This document shows positions 6,693-13,459 of a DNA stretch of 13,728 nucleotides, piece by piece. Position 1 is the first letter of the stretch. Each line of letters opens with the position of its first letter. Location: the NCBI GenBank assembly GCA_045617585.1, contig JAZLIW010000121.1, positions 1-13,728 on the forward strand, given 5' to 3'. Below the pieces are notes generated by a model that was not told the origin of the DNA, did no database searches, and worked only from the letters and a program-made list of their open reading frames with translations. Made by a program: the position numbers and the translations under genes. The stretch is from CAKRZE01 sp045617585. GTDB taxonomy: Bacteria > Bacillota > Clostridia > Oscillospirales > CAG-272.

Positions 6693-7661
6693 ATGGATTC
6701 TTCTCAGCTGAAAAACGTATATTTCACGATGAATAAGATCCGGAAATTCGAGGAGAAGGCGCTCCACCTGTTCGAGACGAACAAGCTGCGCGGCTCCGTG
6801 CATCTCTGCATCGGTCAGGAAGCGACGCCTGCGACCGTCTGCGAGCTGCTGAATCCGGACGATTATATCGCCTCCACCCACCGCGGACACGGTCACTGCA
6901 TCGCCAAGGGCGCGGACGTCCGTCTCGCGCTCGCCGAGCTGATGGGCAGAGCGACCGGGTACTGCAAGGGCCGCGGCGGTTCCATGCACATTGCCGACGT
7001 CGACGCCGGGAACCTCGGCGCGAACGCGATCGTCGGCGGCGGGATCCCGATCGCCGTCGGCGCGGCGCTTGCCGCCAAGATGCAGAAGAACGGCAGGATC
7101 GCCGTCTCCTTCTTCGGCGACAGCGCGACCAACGAGGGCGTGTTCCACGAGTCGCTGAACTTTGCGGCGGTGTGGAAGCTGCCCGTCGTCTTCGTCTGCG
7201 AGAACAACGGCTACGGCATCTCGGTCCCCCAGTGGGAATCCACGGCGGTGCGCGATCTTTCGGTCCGCGCGGCGTCCTACAATATCCCCGGCGTGACGGT
7301 CGACGGCAACGACGTCCTCGCGATCGCCGAGGCGTTCTCCGCGGCGGCGGAGCGCGCGAGAGCCGGTGAGGGTCCGACCCTCATCGAATGCAAGACCTAC
7401 CGCTGGATGGGTCACTGGACCGGCGACCCGCAGCCTTACCGCACCCGCGAAGAGGTCGAGGAATGGAAGAAGAAGTGCCCCGTCAAACGCCTGCGCGAAT
7501 ACCTGCTGGAAAACGGCATGGCAGCGGCGGAGGAGCTTGACGCAATGGAAAAGAAGGCGGCGGATCTGGCGGACGAGGCGGAGGAATTCGCGCTGAACAG
7601 CCCCGAGCCCGATCCCGCGCACGTTCTTGACGACGTATTTTACGAAGGGGGCGACAACTGA
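6693..7661 (+). CDS. acoA: TPP-dependent dehydrogenase E1 component, alpha subunit (acetoin dehydrogenase type)
   Basis: A 322-residue E1alpha. The GRGGSMHIAD block (93-102) followed by GNLGANAIVGGGIPIAVG resembles AcoA of acetoin dehydrogenase more than pyruvate dehydrogenase E1alpha. The thiamine-diphosphate motif runs from GDS (142-144) to NN (171-172) with the usual spacing. The third residue of the normally GDG start is Ser. The later WMGHWTGDPQPYRTREEVEEW block also fits the AcoA branch. The start at 6693 follows an AAAGGA site; the longer in-frame start at 6591 lies inside the ligase alpha gene. The stop overlaps the E1beta start (TGATG). With E1beta it should decarboxylate a 2-oxoacid or cleave acetoin and pass the acyl group to E2. 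Acetoin is the best guess; pyruvate is the main alternative. Confidence 0.85.
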   Translation: MDSSQLKNVYFTMNKIRKFEEKALHLFETNKLRGSVHLCIGQEATPATVCELLNPDDYIASTHRGHGHCIAKGADVRLALAELMGRATGYCKGRGGSMHIADVDAGNLGANAIVGGGIPIAVGAALAAKMQKNGRIAVSFFGDSATNEGVFHESLNFAAVWKLPVVFVCENNGYGISVPQWESTAVRDLSVRAASYNIPGVTVDGNDVLAIAEAFSAAAERARAGEGPTLIECKTYRWMGHWTGDPQPYRTREEVEEWKKKCPVKRLREYLLENGMAAAEELDAMEKKAADLADEAEEFALNSPEPDPAHVLDDVFYEGGDN

Positions 7662-8644
7662 TGGCAGTCATGAGCTACGTACAGGCCATCAAGGAGACGA
7701 TGGCGGCGGAAATGCGCCGTGACGAAAAGATCTTCGTCATGGGCGAGGACGTTGAGGTCCTGGGCGGCATCTTCGGTGCGACCAGAGGACTGGCACAGGA
7801 ATTCGGCGTGGAGCGCTGCTTCAATACGCCGATCTCCGAGAGCGCCTTCATCGGCGCGGGCCTCGGCGCGGCGTGCGCCGGGATGCGTCCGATCGTGGAG
7901 CTGATGTACATGGACTTCGCGTTCGTGGCGATGGATCAGATCCTCAATCAGGTCGCGAAGACCCGTTACATCTTCGGCGGCAAGGCAAAGGTGCCGCTGG
8001 TCATCCGCGGACAGCAGGGCGTCGGGCGCGGCAACGCGGCGACCCACTCCCAGTCCGTCGAGGCGATCTTCATGCACTTCCCGGGCATCAAGGTCGTCAT
8101 GCCGTCCTCCCCGGAGGACGCGTGCGGTCTGCTCCGCACCGCGATCCGCGACGACAACCCCGTCATGTTCATCGAGCACAAGCAGCTCTATATCAGGAAG
8201 GGCGAGGTCCCCGAGGATCCCGACTTCATGATCCCGTTCGGCAAGGCGAGAGTCGTGCGCGAGGGCAGAGACTGCACGATCGTCGCGACGCACGTCTACG
8301 TTTATAAGGCGCTCGAAGCCGCCGAGGAGCTGGCGAAGGAGGGCATCGAGGTCGAGATCGTCGACCCGCGCACGCTCGTTCCGCTCGACGTCGAGGGCAT
8401 CTGCAATTCCGTGAAGAAGACCGGCCGTGCCGTCGTCGTCCACGAGGCGCACCGCACCTGCGGCATCGGCGCGGAGATCGCCTCCACGATCATGGACAAC
8501 GCGTTCATGTATCTGGACGCTCCGGTCGAACGTCTCGGCGCCAAGGCGTGCCCGCTGCCCTTCAACCTCGGGCTGGAGAACGCCGTCGTCCCGCAGACGC
8601 AGGACATTATCAACGCCGTCAAAAAGACCCTCTACAAGGCCTGA
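7661..8644 (+). CDS. acoB: TPP-dependent dehydrogenase E1 component, beta subunit (acetoin dehydrogenase type)
   Basis: A 327-residue E1beta of the transketolase-like pyrimidine and C-terminal domain family. The MGED motif is at 27-30. Glu60 in NTPISE is the glutamate that activates thiamine diphosphate. ATHSQS with His129 is the active-site loop, and MDQILNQVAKTRYIFGGKAK (91-110) closely follows AcoB. The C-terminal half has VDPRTLVPLD and HEAHRTCGIGAEI, standard for the family. It starts 1 nt inside the alpha stop codon, so translation is coupled, as expected for a heterotetramer. A structured 75-nt spacer separates it from the E2 gene. Residues favour acetoin over pyruvate, but branch assignment by eye is not decisive. 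Confidence 0.87.
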   Translation: MAVMSYVQAIKETMAAEMRRDEKIFVMGEDVEVLGGIFGATRGLAQEFGVERCFNTPISESAFIGAGLGAACAGMRPIVELMYMDFAFVAMDQILNQVAKTRYIFGGKAKVPLVIRGQQGVGRGNAATHSQSVEAIFMHFPGIKVVMPSSPEDACGLLRTAIRDDNPVMFIEHKQLYIRKGEVPEDPDFMIPFGKARVVREGRDCTIVATHVYVYKALEAAEELAKEGIEVEIVDPRTLVPLDVEGICNSVKKTGRAVVVHEAHRTCGIGAEIASTIMDNAFMYLDAPVERLGAKACPLPFNLGLENAVVPQTQDIINAVKKTLYKA

Positions 8645-8650
8645 CCGTCA

Positions 8651-8701
8651 TTCTCCCCGCCCTTCCCGGCGAGAGGGCGGAGAACGGAGGAAGCTCGCCG
8701 G
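8651..8701 (+). other. Structured E1beta-E2 intergenic RNA, possible H-type pseudoknot
   Basis: Stem 1 pairs TTCTCC plus GCCCT (8651-8656, 8659-8663, two bulged C) with AGGGCGGAGAA (8674-8684). Its loop contains CCGGCGAG (8666-8673), which is perfectly complementary to CTCGCCGG at 8694-8701, giving either a pseudoknot or a mutually exclusive hairpin. The segment between, CGGAGGAAG, contains a Shine-Dalgarno-like core too far from the E2 ATG (8720) to be its normal site. There is no T-run, so this is not an intrinsic terminator. It may act in mRNA processing or stoichiometry control. Confidence 0.45.
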
Positions 8702-8719
8702 AGAAACGGAAGATATGTT

Positions 8720-10411
8720 ATGGCTCATATCGTTATTATGCCCAAGCAGGGGCTGCAGATGACCGAGGGCACGATGATCAAGTGGTATTACGCCGAGGGC
8801 GAGACCGTGAAGGCGGGGACTCCGCTCTTCTCGATGGAGACCGACAAGCTGACCATTGACATCGACGCGGAGGAGGGCGGCACCCTGCTGAAGATCCTGC
8901 ACGGAGAGGGCGACGTCGTTCCGATCACCGAGCCGATCGCGGTCATCGGTGAGAAGAACGAGGCGCTCCCCGCCGGGTTTGCGGGAAAAGGTGACGCCGT
9001 ACAAGCAGCTCCCGCCGCACAGGCTGAGCCTGCCGCACAGGCGGCTCCCGCGGCACTCCCCGAGGGCGTCACGCCGGTCATCATGCCCAAGCAGGGGCTG
9101 CAGATGACCGAGGGGACCATCATCAAATGGTACGTCCGGGAGGGCGGCGCCGCGGAGGAGGGCAAGCCGCTCTTCTCGATGGAGACCGACAAGCTGACCA
9201 TCGATATCGACGCGCCCGCGTCCGGCACGGTCCTGAAGATCCTTGCCGAGGAGGGCAGCGTCGTCCCGATCACCGAGACGATCGCCTATCTCGGCAAGCC
9301 GGGCCCCGTGATCCCCGACGGGAACGCGCCCGCGAAGGCGGAAGCCGCGCCCGCAGCGGCCGCGGCAGGTGCCGCACCCGCAGAGACGGTCGCTTCTCCC
9401 GCGTTCGTCCGCAAGCCCGGACAGCGGCTCTTCATCTCGCCCCGCGCGCGGATGAAGGCGAAGGAAGCGGGCGCCGATCCCGCGCTGATCCCCGGCTCCG
9501 GCCCGGACGGCATGGTCATCGAGCGCGACGTGCTCGCGTATCTTGCCTCCCGCCCGAAGACCACGCCCGTCGCCGCGGTCATCGCCGCGCAGAACGGCGT
9601 GGACCTGAACGGCGTGAAGGGCACCGGCGTCAACGGAAAGATCATGAAGGAAGACGTCCTGAACGCGATGAAGCCCGCGGAAGCACCTGCCGCACCCGCC
9701 GCTTCCGCAGCGGCGGAGAACGTTCCCGAAGAGAAGAAGGACGAGACCGTCATCCCGATCCGCGGGATGCGGAAGGCGATCTTCAACAACATGATGAACT
9801 CGCTGCACGGCATGGCGCAGGCGAACCACCGCATGAAGGTCGATATGACCGAGTGCAGGCGGCTCCGCGAGGCGCTCAAGGCGGCGGGGCAGAAGGTCTC
9901 CTTCAACGATATCCTGATCCTCGCGGTCACGAAGGCGCTGCTGAAGCATCCCTGCGTCAACGCCTCGACCGACGGGACGAATATCTACGAGAAGCACTAT
10001 ACGAACGTCGGTCTCGCGGTCGCCGTCGAGAACGGGCTCATGGTGCCGAATATCAAGCACACCGAGAAGATGACGCTTCCGGAGATCGCGTCCGCGTCGG
10101 CGGCGCTCGTCGCGAAGACGCGTGAGGGCAGGCTGACGATGGACGATTACACCGGCGGCACCTTCACCGTGACCAACCTCGGGATGTTCGACGTGGACGA
10201 GTTCACGCCGGTCATCAACGCGCCCGAGGCGGCGATCCTCGGCGTCGGCAAGATCGGCGACACGCCGGTCGCGCTGAACGGGCAGGTCGTGATCCGTCCG
10301 ATCATGACCCTTTCCCTGACCTACGATCACCGGATCATCAACGGGGCGCCGGCGGCGGAGTTCCTTCAGGACCTCAAGAAGCTGCTCGAACAGCCCTACC
10401 TCATGCTGTAA
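8720..10411 (+). CDS. acoC: Dihydrolipoamide acyltransferase (E2) with two lipoyl and two peripheral-subunit-binding domains
   Basis: A 563-residue E2 core protein that accepts the acyl group from E1 on a lipoyl arm and transfers it to CoA. Domains in order: lipoyl 1 (about 3-77, METDKLT, Lys43), Ala/Pro linker, lipoyl 2 (about 118-192, Lys158), Ala-rich linker (200-226), a peripheral-subunit-binding domain (about 237-274), a second such domain (about 280-317), linker, and the catalytic domain (about 340-563). The catalytic domain has the DHRIING motif, His537. Two binding domains in one E2 are unusual. The lipoyl domains share long identical DNA stretches, suggesting a recent duplication or gene conversion. 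The ATG is preceded by a modest CGGAAGA site. The E3 gene follows after 12 nt. The acyl group is probably acetyl; the sequence alone does not prove it. Confidence 0.9.
   Translation: MAHIVIMPKQGLQMTEGTMIKWYYAEGETVKAGTPLFSMETDKLTIDIDAEEGGTLLKILHGEGDVVPITEPIAVIGEKNEALPAGFAGKGDAVQAAPAAQAEPAAQAAPAALPEGVTPVIMPKQGLQMTEGTIIKWYVREGGAAEEGKPLFSMETDKLTIDIDAPASGTVLKILAEEGSVVPITETIAYLGKPGPVIPDGNAPAKAEAAPAAAAAGAAPAETVASPAFVRKPGQRLFISPRARMKAKEAGADPALIPGSGPDGMVIERDVLAYLASRPKTTPVAAVIAAQNGVDLNGVKGTGVNGKIMKEDVLNAMKPAEAPAAPAASAAAENVPEEKKDETVIPIRGMRKAIFNNMMNSLHGMAQANHRMKVDMTECRRLREALKAAGQKVSFNDILILAVTKALLKHPCVNASTDGTNIYEKHYTNVGLAVAVENGLMVPNIKHTEKMTLPEIASASAALVAKTREGRLTMDDYTGGTFTVTNLGMFDVDEFTPVINAPEAAILGVGKIGDTPVALNGQVVIRPIMTLSLTYDHRIINGAPAAEFLQDLKKLLEQPYLML
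8738..9201 (+). repeat. Direct repeat encoding the two lipoyl domains (345-nt offset)
   Basis: Bases 8738-8769 equal 9083-9114 (32 nt identical), and 8822-8856 equal 9167-9201 (35 nt identical), both with the same 345-nt offset. The DNA between the matches is more diverged. This is an in-frame internal duplication within the E2 gene. Confidence 0.9.
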
Positions 10412-10423
10412 GGGAGAAACGCC

Positions 10424-11743
10424 ATGGAAAAGAAATATACTGCCGCCGTCATCGGCGGCGGACCGGGCGGCTACGTCTGCGCCATCCGTCTGAGCCAGCT
10501 CGGCGTGAGGACCGCGCTGATCGAGCGCGCCGAGGTCGGCGGGACCTGCCTCAACCGCGGGTGCATCCCGACCAAGAGCCTGCTCCAGTCGGCAAAGGTC
10601 TACAAAACGGCGAAGGAAGCGGAGCTCTACGGCGTTTCCTGCGGCGAGGTCACCTTCGATTACAAAAAGATCGCGGCGAGAAAGGATTCGGTCGTCTCCA
10701 CGCTCCGCCGGGGCGTGGAGGGGCTGGTCCGCGGGAACAAAGTCGACCTGATCCGCGGGGAGGCTTCCTTCCTCGACGCGCACACGCTGAAGATCGGGGA
10801 GGAGACGGTCGGCTTTGACTATGCCGTCATCGCCGCCGGCTCTCGTCCCGCCGATCTCGGGATGGGCGGCATCGATTCCGACGGCTTCCTCGCGCTCGAC
10901 GCGCTGCCGAAGACGGCGGCGATCGTCGGCTCCGGGGTCATCGGCATGGAATTCTGCACGGTGCTGAACGCGCTCGGGACCGACGTCGATATGTACGACG
11001 TCGCGAAGGAGATCCTGCCCGGCACCGATCCCGACATCGCGGCGCTGCTCCGGCAGGAGATGATGAAGCGCGGCGTGCGCTTCCACCTCGGCGAGAGCTT
11101 CGATAAACACGCCTGCAAGGCGGAAAAGATCATCACCGCGGTCGGCAGACGCCCCAACACCGAGGGGCTCGGTCTTGAGAACGCGGGCGTGAAGAAGAAC
11201 GAGCGCGGCTATCTCCCGGTCGACGATTACTGCCGCACGAACGTGGGGCATATCTTCGCGATCGGCGACGTGAACGGCAGAGTGATGCTCGCGCACGCCG
11301 CCTCCGCGCAGGGCGACACGGTCGCGGAATCGATCGCGTCGGGCAGCCTCAAAAAGGCGGAGATGAAGACGGTCCCCGGCTGCATCTTCACCGATCCCGA
11401 GATCGCGCTGGTCGGTTTGTCGGAGGAGAAGGCGAAGGAGCTCGGCTATGACGTCGTGACCGGCGTCTTCAGCGCGTCCGGCAACGGCAAGTCGCTGATC
11501 GCGGGCGAAACGCTCGGCTTCGTCAAGGTCGTCGCCGACCGGAAGACGCACGAGGTCCTCGGGCTCCGTCTCTTCTGCGGCCACGCGACCGACCTGATCG
11601 GCGAGGGCATCGCCGCCATCAGGCTGGAAAGCACGCTCGAAGAGATCGCCGCGGCGATCCATCCGCACCCCACGGTCAACGAGATGATCATGGAGGCGTT
11701 CCGCGACGCGCTCGGCTGCTGCGCACACAAGATCAAACGATAA
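10424..11743 (+). CDS. lpdA: Dihydrolipoamide dehydrogenase (E3), compact form
   Basis: A 439-residue FAD/NAD disulfide oxidoreductase that reoxidises the dihydrolipoyl arms of E2 with NAD. The FAD motif GGGPGG is at 11-16, the redox disulfide GGTCLNRGCIPT uses Cys42 and Cys47, the NAD motif is GSGVIG at 169-174, and the second FAD motif is IFAIGDVNG. The dimer-interface catalytic pair is His415-Glu420 in HPHPTVNE. There is no N-terminal lipoyl domain. The protein is shorter than the usual ~460-475 residues, mainly because the segment between RFHLGES (219-225) and EKIITAVGRRPN (234-245) has lost roughly 20-25 residues of the NAD domain. The frame is continuous, so this is a real deletion and not a frameshift. 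An AGGGAG site precedes the ATG. Confidence 0.92.
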   Translation: MEKKYTAAVIGGGPGGYVCAIRLSQLGVRTALIERAEVGGTCLNRGCIPTKSLLQSAKVYKTAKEAELYGVSCGEVTFDYKKIAARKDSVVSTLRRGVEGLVRGNKVDLIRGEASFLDAHTLKIGEETVGFDYAVIAAGSRPADLGMGGIDSDGFLALDALPKTAAIVGSGVIGMEFCTVLNALGTDVDMYDVAKEILPGTDPDIAALLRQEMMKRGVRFHLGESFDKHACKAEKIITAVGRRPNTEGLGLENAGVKKNERGYLPVDDYCRTNVGHIFAIGDVNGRVMLAHAASAQGDTVAESIASGSLKKAEMKTVPGCIFTDPEIALVGLSEEKAKELGYDVVTGVFSASGNGKSLIAGETLGFVKVVADRKTHEVLGLRLFCGHATDLIGEGIAAIRLESTLEEIAAAIHPHPTVNEMIMEAFRDALGCCAHKIKR

Positions 11744-11759
11744 CAGGAGGAGATCCGTT

Positions 11760-12185
11760 ATGGAAGAAAAGAAACTGCATTATCTCGTCGTCGACGTGGC
11801 GAACGTCAAACCGCTCTGCTTCGGCGCCGAGTACGAATCGAGAATGATCCTGGACCACGTGATCACCGGCAGAGACGGCGTGATCCAGATGAACCACGGC
11901 ACCGTCATGCCCCGCTGCGCCCTCGGCGGCGCGACCCACGAGGAGGACGAGATCTACTACATCCTCTCCGGAAACGGCACCTGCAAGCTGGACGAGGACG
12001 TCGTCCCGGTCCACGGCGGGCAGGTCATCTTCATCCCGAAGGGCACGTTCCACGCGCTCGACAATTCCGGCTCCGACGAAAAGCTGGAGATCCTGACCTT
12101 CTGGAAGGACTACCGTTTCAACGACGCTTACGAAGAGCGCATGAAGCAGTGGGGCAAATCCTTCAAGACGGTCGACGAAGACTGA
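11760..12185 (+). CDS. Small single-domain cupin protein
   Basis: A 141-residue cytosolic cupin_2-type protein. Motif 1 is ATHEEDEIYYILSG and motif 2 is GGQVIFIPKGTFHALDNSG, both well formed. Of the usual four metal ligands, His60, Glu64 and His98 are present; the first His of HxH is Ala58. It has the best ribosome site in the window, AGGAGG 7-9 nt before the ATG, and starts 16 nt after the E3 stop, so it is the last gene of the dehydrogenase operon. A terminator follows at once. Small cupins are isomerases, epimerases, oxygenases or ligand sensors, and the sequence does not say which. A role in handling a sugar or ketone substrate of the cluster is a guess. Confidence 0.85.
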   Translation: MEEKKLHYLVVDVANVKPLCFGAEYESRMILDHVITGRDGVIQMNHGTVMPRCALGGATHEEDEIYYILSGNGTCKLDEDVVPVHGGQVIFIPKGTFHALDNSGSDEKLEILTFWKDYRFNDAYEERMKQWGKSFKTVDED

Positions 12186-12226
12186 AAAAGGGGAGGTATC
12201 GCACGGCGCGGTGCCTCCCCCTTTTT
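12185..12226 (+). terminator. Intrinsic terminator after the cupin gene
   Basis: The arms AAAAAGGGGAGG (12185-12196) and CCTCCCCCTTTTT (12214-12226) pair with one extra C. A small inner GCAC/GTGC pairing narrows the loop, and the descending arm ends in a T-run. It starts on the last base of the cupin stop codon. The A-tract/T-tract symmetry means it could also act on the opposite strand. Confidence 0.75.
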
Positions 12227-12253
12227 CAACGGTGGAAAGGAAAGGAGCATAAC

Positions 12254-12562
12254 ATGACGTACGATATGCTGGTCGGGGAATTTACCCGCGCGCCGAGGGA
12301 CGTGCGGACGGTCCCGACGACAAAACGGGAAGGGGTGACCTTCTACGTTTCCGCAAAGGGCGGAAAACTTCTGGTCGAGGCGGGCCGCAGCGGGGAACAC
12401 CGGAGCCGGGTCGCGAGAAGAACGCTGCAGGAAAACGAGTGCGAGGAGATGCTGGCGCTCTGGCAGCGGCGGAAAAAAGGAGAACCGGTTTACAGGGAGG
12501 CGCAGGAGCGGACCGTATCGCAGGTGTACTGGTACGGCATTTTCGCGGAGCTGGGGCTGTAA
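12254..12562 (+). CDS. Small basic protein of unknown function
   Basis: A 102-residue protein I do not recognise. It is rich in Arg, Lys and Glu, has no membrane segment or signal peptide, and ends in an aromatic block, VSQVYWYGIFAELGL. The middle (about 45-80) looks helical and strongly charged: RRTLQENECEEMLALWQRRK. The ATG at 12254 has an AAAGGAG site just upstream, which decides against the longer in-frame start at 12149 inside the cupin gene. It lies between the cupin terminator and the pssA promoter and has no obvious promoter, so expression may depend on read-through. The good ribosome site and the aromatic-rich end argue for a real gene. Confidence 0.6.
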   Translation: MTYDMLVGEFTRAPRDVRTVPTTKREGVTFYVSAKGGKLLVEAGRSGEHRSRVARRTLQENECEEMLALWQRRKKGEPVYREAQERTVSQVYWYGIFAELGL

Positions 12563-12593
12563 ACGGCGGAAATCCTCTTTTTTCGTCAAACGC

Positions 12594-12622
12594 TTGATTT
12601 TTCCGGCGATATCCTGTATAAT
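12594..12622 (+). promoter_or_regulatory. Sigma-A-type promoter of the phosphatidylserine synthase gene
   Basis: TTGATT (12594-12599) and TATAAT (12617-12622) are separated by 17 nt. Transcription would start near 12629, giving a leader of about 35 nt with a GGAGG site at 12650-12654, 8 nt before the ATG. This also shows that the in-frame ATG at 12594 inside the -35 element is not the start. Confidence 0.8.
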
Positions 12623-12662
12623 GAACGATAACAAACGATATCTCCGGACGGAGGAACACGGG

Positions 12663-13298
12663 ATGAAAAAACCGATCGGATTTTACGATTATACGGTGAT
12701 CGCGACTTATCTCGGCTTCGGCGCGGCGGGAATGGGCTGCTTTTATACCGCCGAGGGCAAGCCGCGGGAGGCGCTGATCTGCCTGATGCTCGCGGGAGCG
12801 TTCGACATGGTGGACGGGAAGATCGCCTCGACCAAAAAGGACCGCACGGTGCCCGAGAAGAGATTCGGCATCCAGATCGACTCTCTCTGCGACCTCGTTT
12901 CCTTCGGCGTTCTGCCGGCGCTGTTCCTGAACTGCTTCCCGCTCTCGGGCGCGGTGCGGCGGACCGTCGGCATCCTGTTCGTGCTTGCCGCGCTGATCCG
13001 GCTCGCGTATTTCAACGTGACCGAGGAGCTGCGGCAGGATCAGACCGACGGGAAGCGGGAATATTACGAGGGACTTCCGGTCACCTCGGTCGCGCTGTTC
13101 CTGCCCTTCCTCTATCTGTCCGCGGCGCTGCTCGGCATCCCGGAGGCGGGCGGGGCGGCGATGTATCCTGCCGCGCTCGCGCTGACCGGCATCCTGTTCC
13201 TCTCCCCGTTCCGGCTGAAAAAGGCGGGCGGAAGGATGATGGCGATCATGGGGACCTTCGGCGCGGTGCTGTTCGCGGGGCTGTTTTTCGTCCGCTGA
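12663..13298 (+). CDS. pssA: CDP-alcohol phosphatidyltransferase, probable phosphatidylserine synthase
   Basis: A 211-residue integral membrane protein with about five or six hydrophobic segments. It carries the CDP-alcohol phosphotransferase signature: Asp48, Asp51-Gly52, Gly69, Asp73 and Asp77 (IQIDSLCDLVSFGV), which bind the metal and CDP-diacylglycerol. The PssA branch makes phosphatidylserine from CDP-diacylglycerol and serine; LDS/SLCD-LVSFGV fits that branch better than PgsA. Two deviations: the usual AR of DGxxAR is AS (Ser56), and the spacing to the glycine is 12 residues instead of 8. The start at 12663 is set by a GGAGG site and the promoter upstream. It is transcribed alone, ahead of an rRNA operon, and no decarboxylase gene (psd) is in view. 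Confidence 0.82.
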   Translation: MKKPIGFYDYTVIATYLGFGAAGMGCFYTAEGKPREALICLMLAGAFDMVDGKIASTKKDRTVPEKRFGIQIDSLCDLVSFGVLPALFLNCFPLSGAVRRTVGILFVLAALIRLAYFNVTEELRQDQTDGKREYYEGLPVTSVALFLPFLYLSAALLGIPEAGGAAMYPAALALTGILFLSPFRLKKAGGRMMAIMGTFGAVLFAGLFFVR

Positions 13299-13335
13299 AC
13301 GCGACACCGAAAAAAATATTTGTCACGGCATCTGC

Positions 13336-13376
13336 ATCCCCGCTTTCCGTTTTGCGCGGAAAGCGGGGATTTCTAT
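13336..13376 (+). terminator. Strong hairpin terminator after pssA
   Basis: Arms ATCCCCGCTTTCCG (13336-13349) and CGGAAAGCGGGGAT (13357-13370) form a perfect 14-bp stem with a 7-nt loop, followed by TTCTAT. The T-run is short, but the stem is the most stable in the window and separates pssA from the rRNA promoter. Confidence 0.8.
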
Positions 13377-13438
13377 GTGTAAAGTGACCTAACAGAGCGG
13401 GACGATCCGCAAAGAATGCAGTCATATTCAACAAACCG

Positions 13439-13455
13439 AAAAAAACTTCAAAAAA
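13439..13455 (+). promoter_or_regulatory. A-tract UP-like element upstream of the rRNA promoter
   Basis: Two A-runs, 13439-13445 and 13450-13455, are centred about 10.5 bp apart. They lie at about -56 to -40 relative to the inferred start, where the RNA polymerase alpha C-terminal domains bind in strong rRNA promoters. Confidence 0.6.
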
Positions 13456-13459
13456 GGTG

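Noticed and set aside
8648..11728. 1026-codon open frame on the minus strand across E2 and E3
   Set aside because: It is the antisense shadow of two well-supported genes; G/C-ending codons remove stops from the opposite strand. It has no ribosome site or recognisable domain and is rich in Arg, Asp and His, as such shadows are.
12128..12634. Minus-strand open frame of 168 codons opposite the small unknown gene
   Set aside because: It runs through the terminator hairpin and the pssA promoter region, has no ribosome site, and its only long overlap is with a plus-strand gene that has one.
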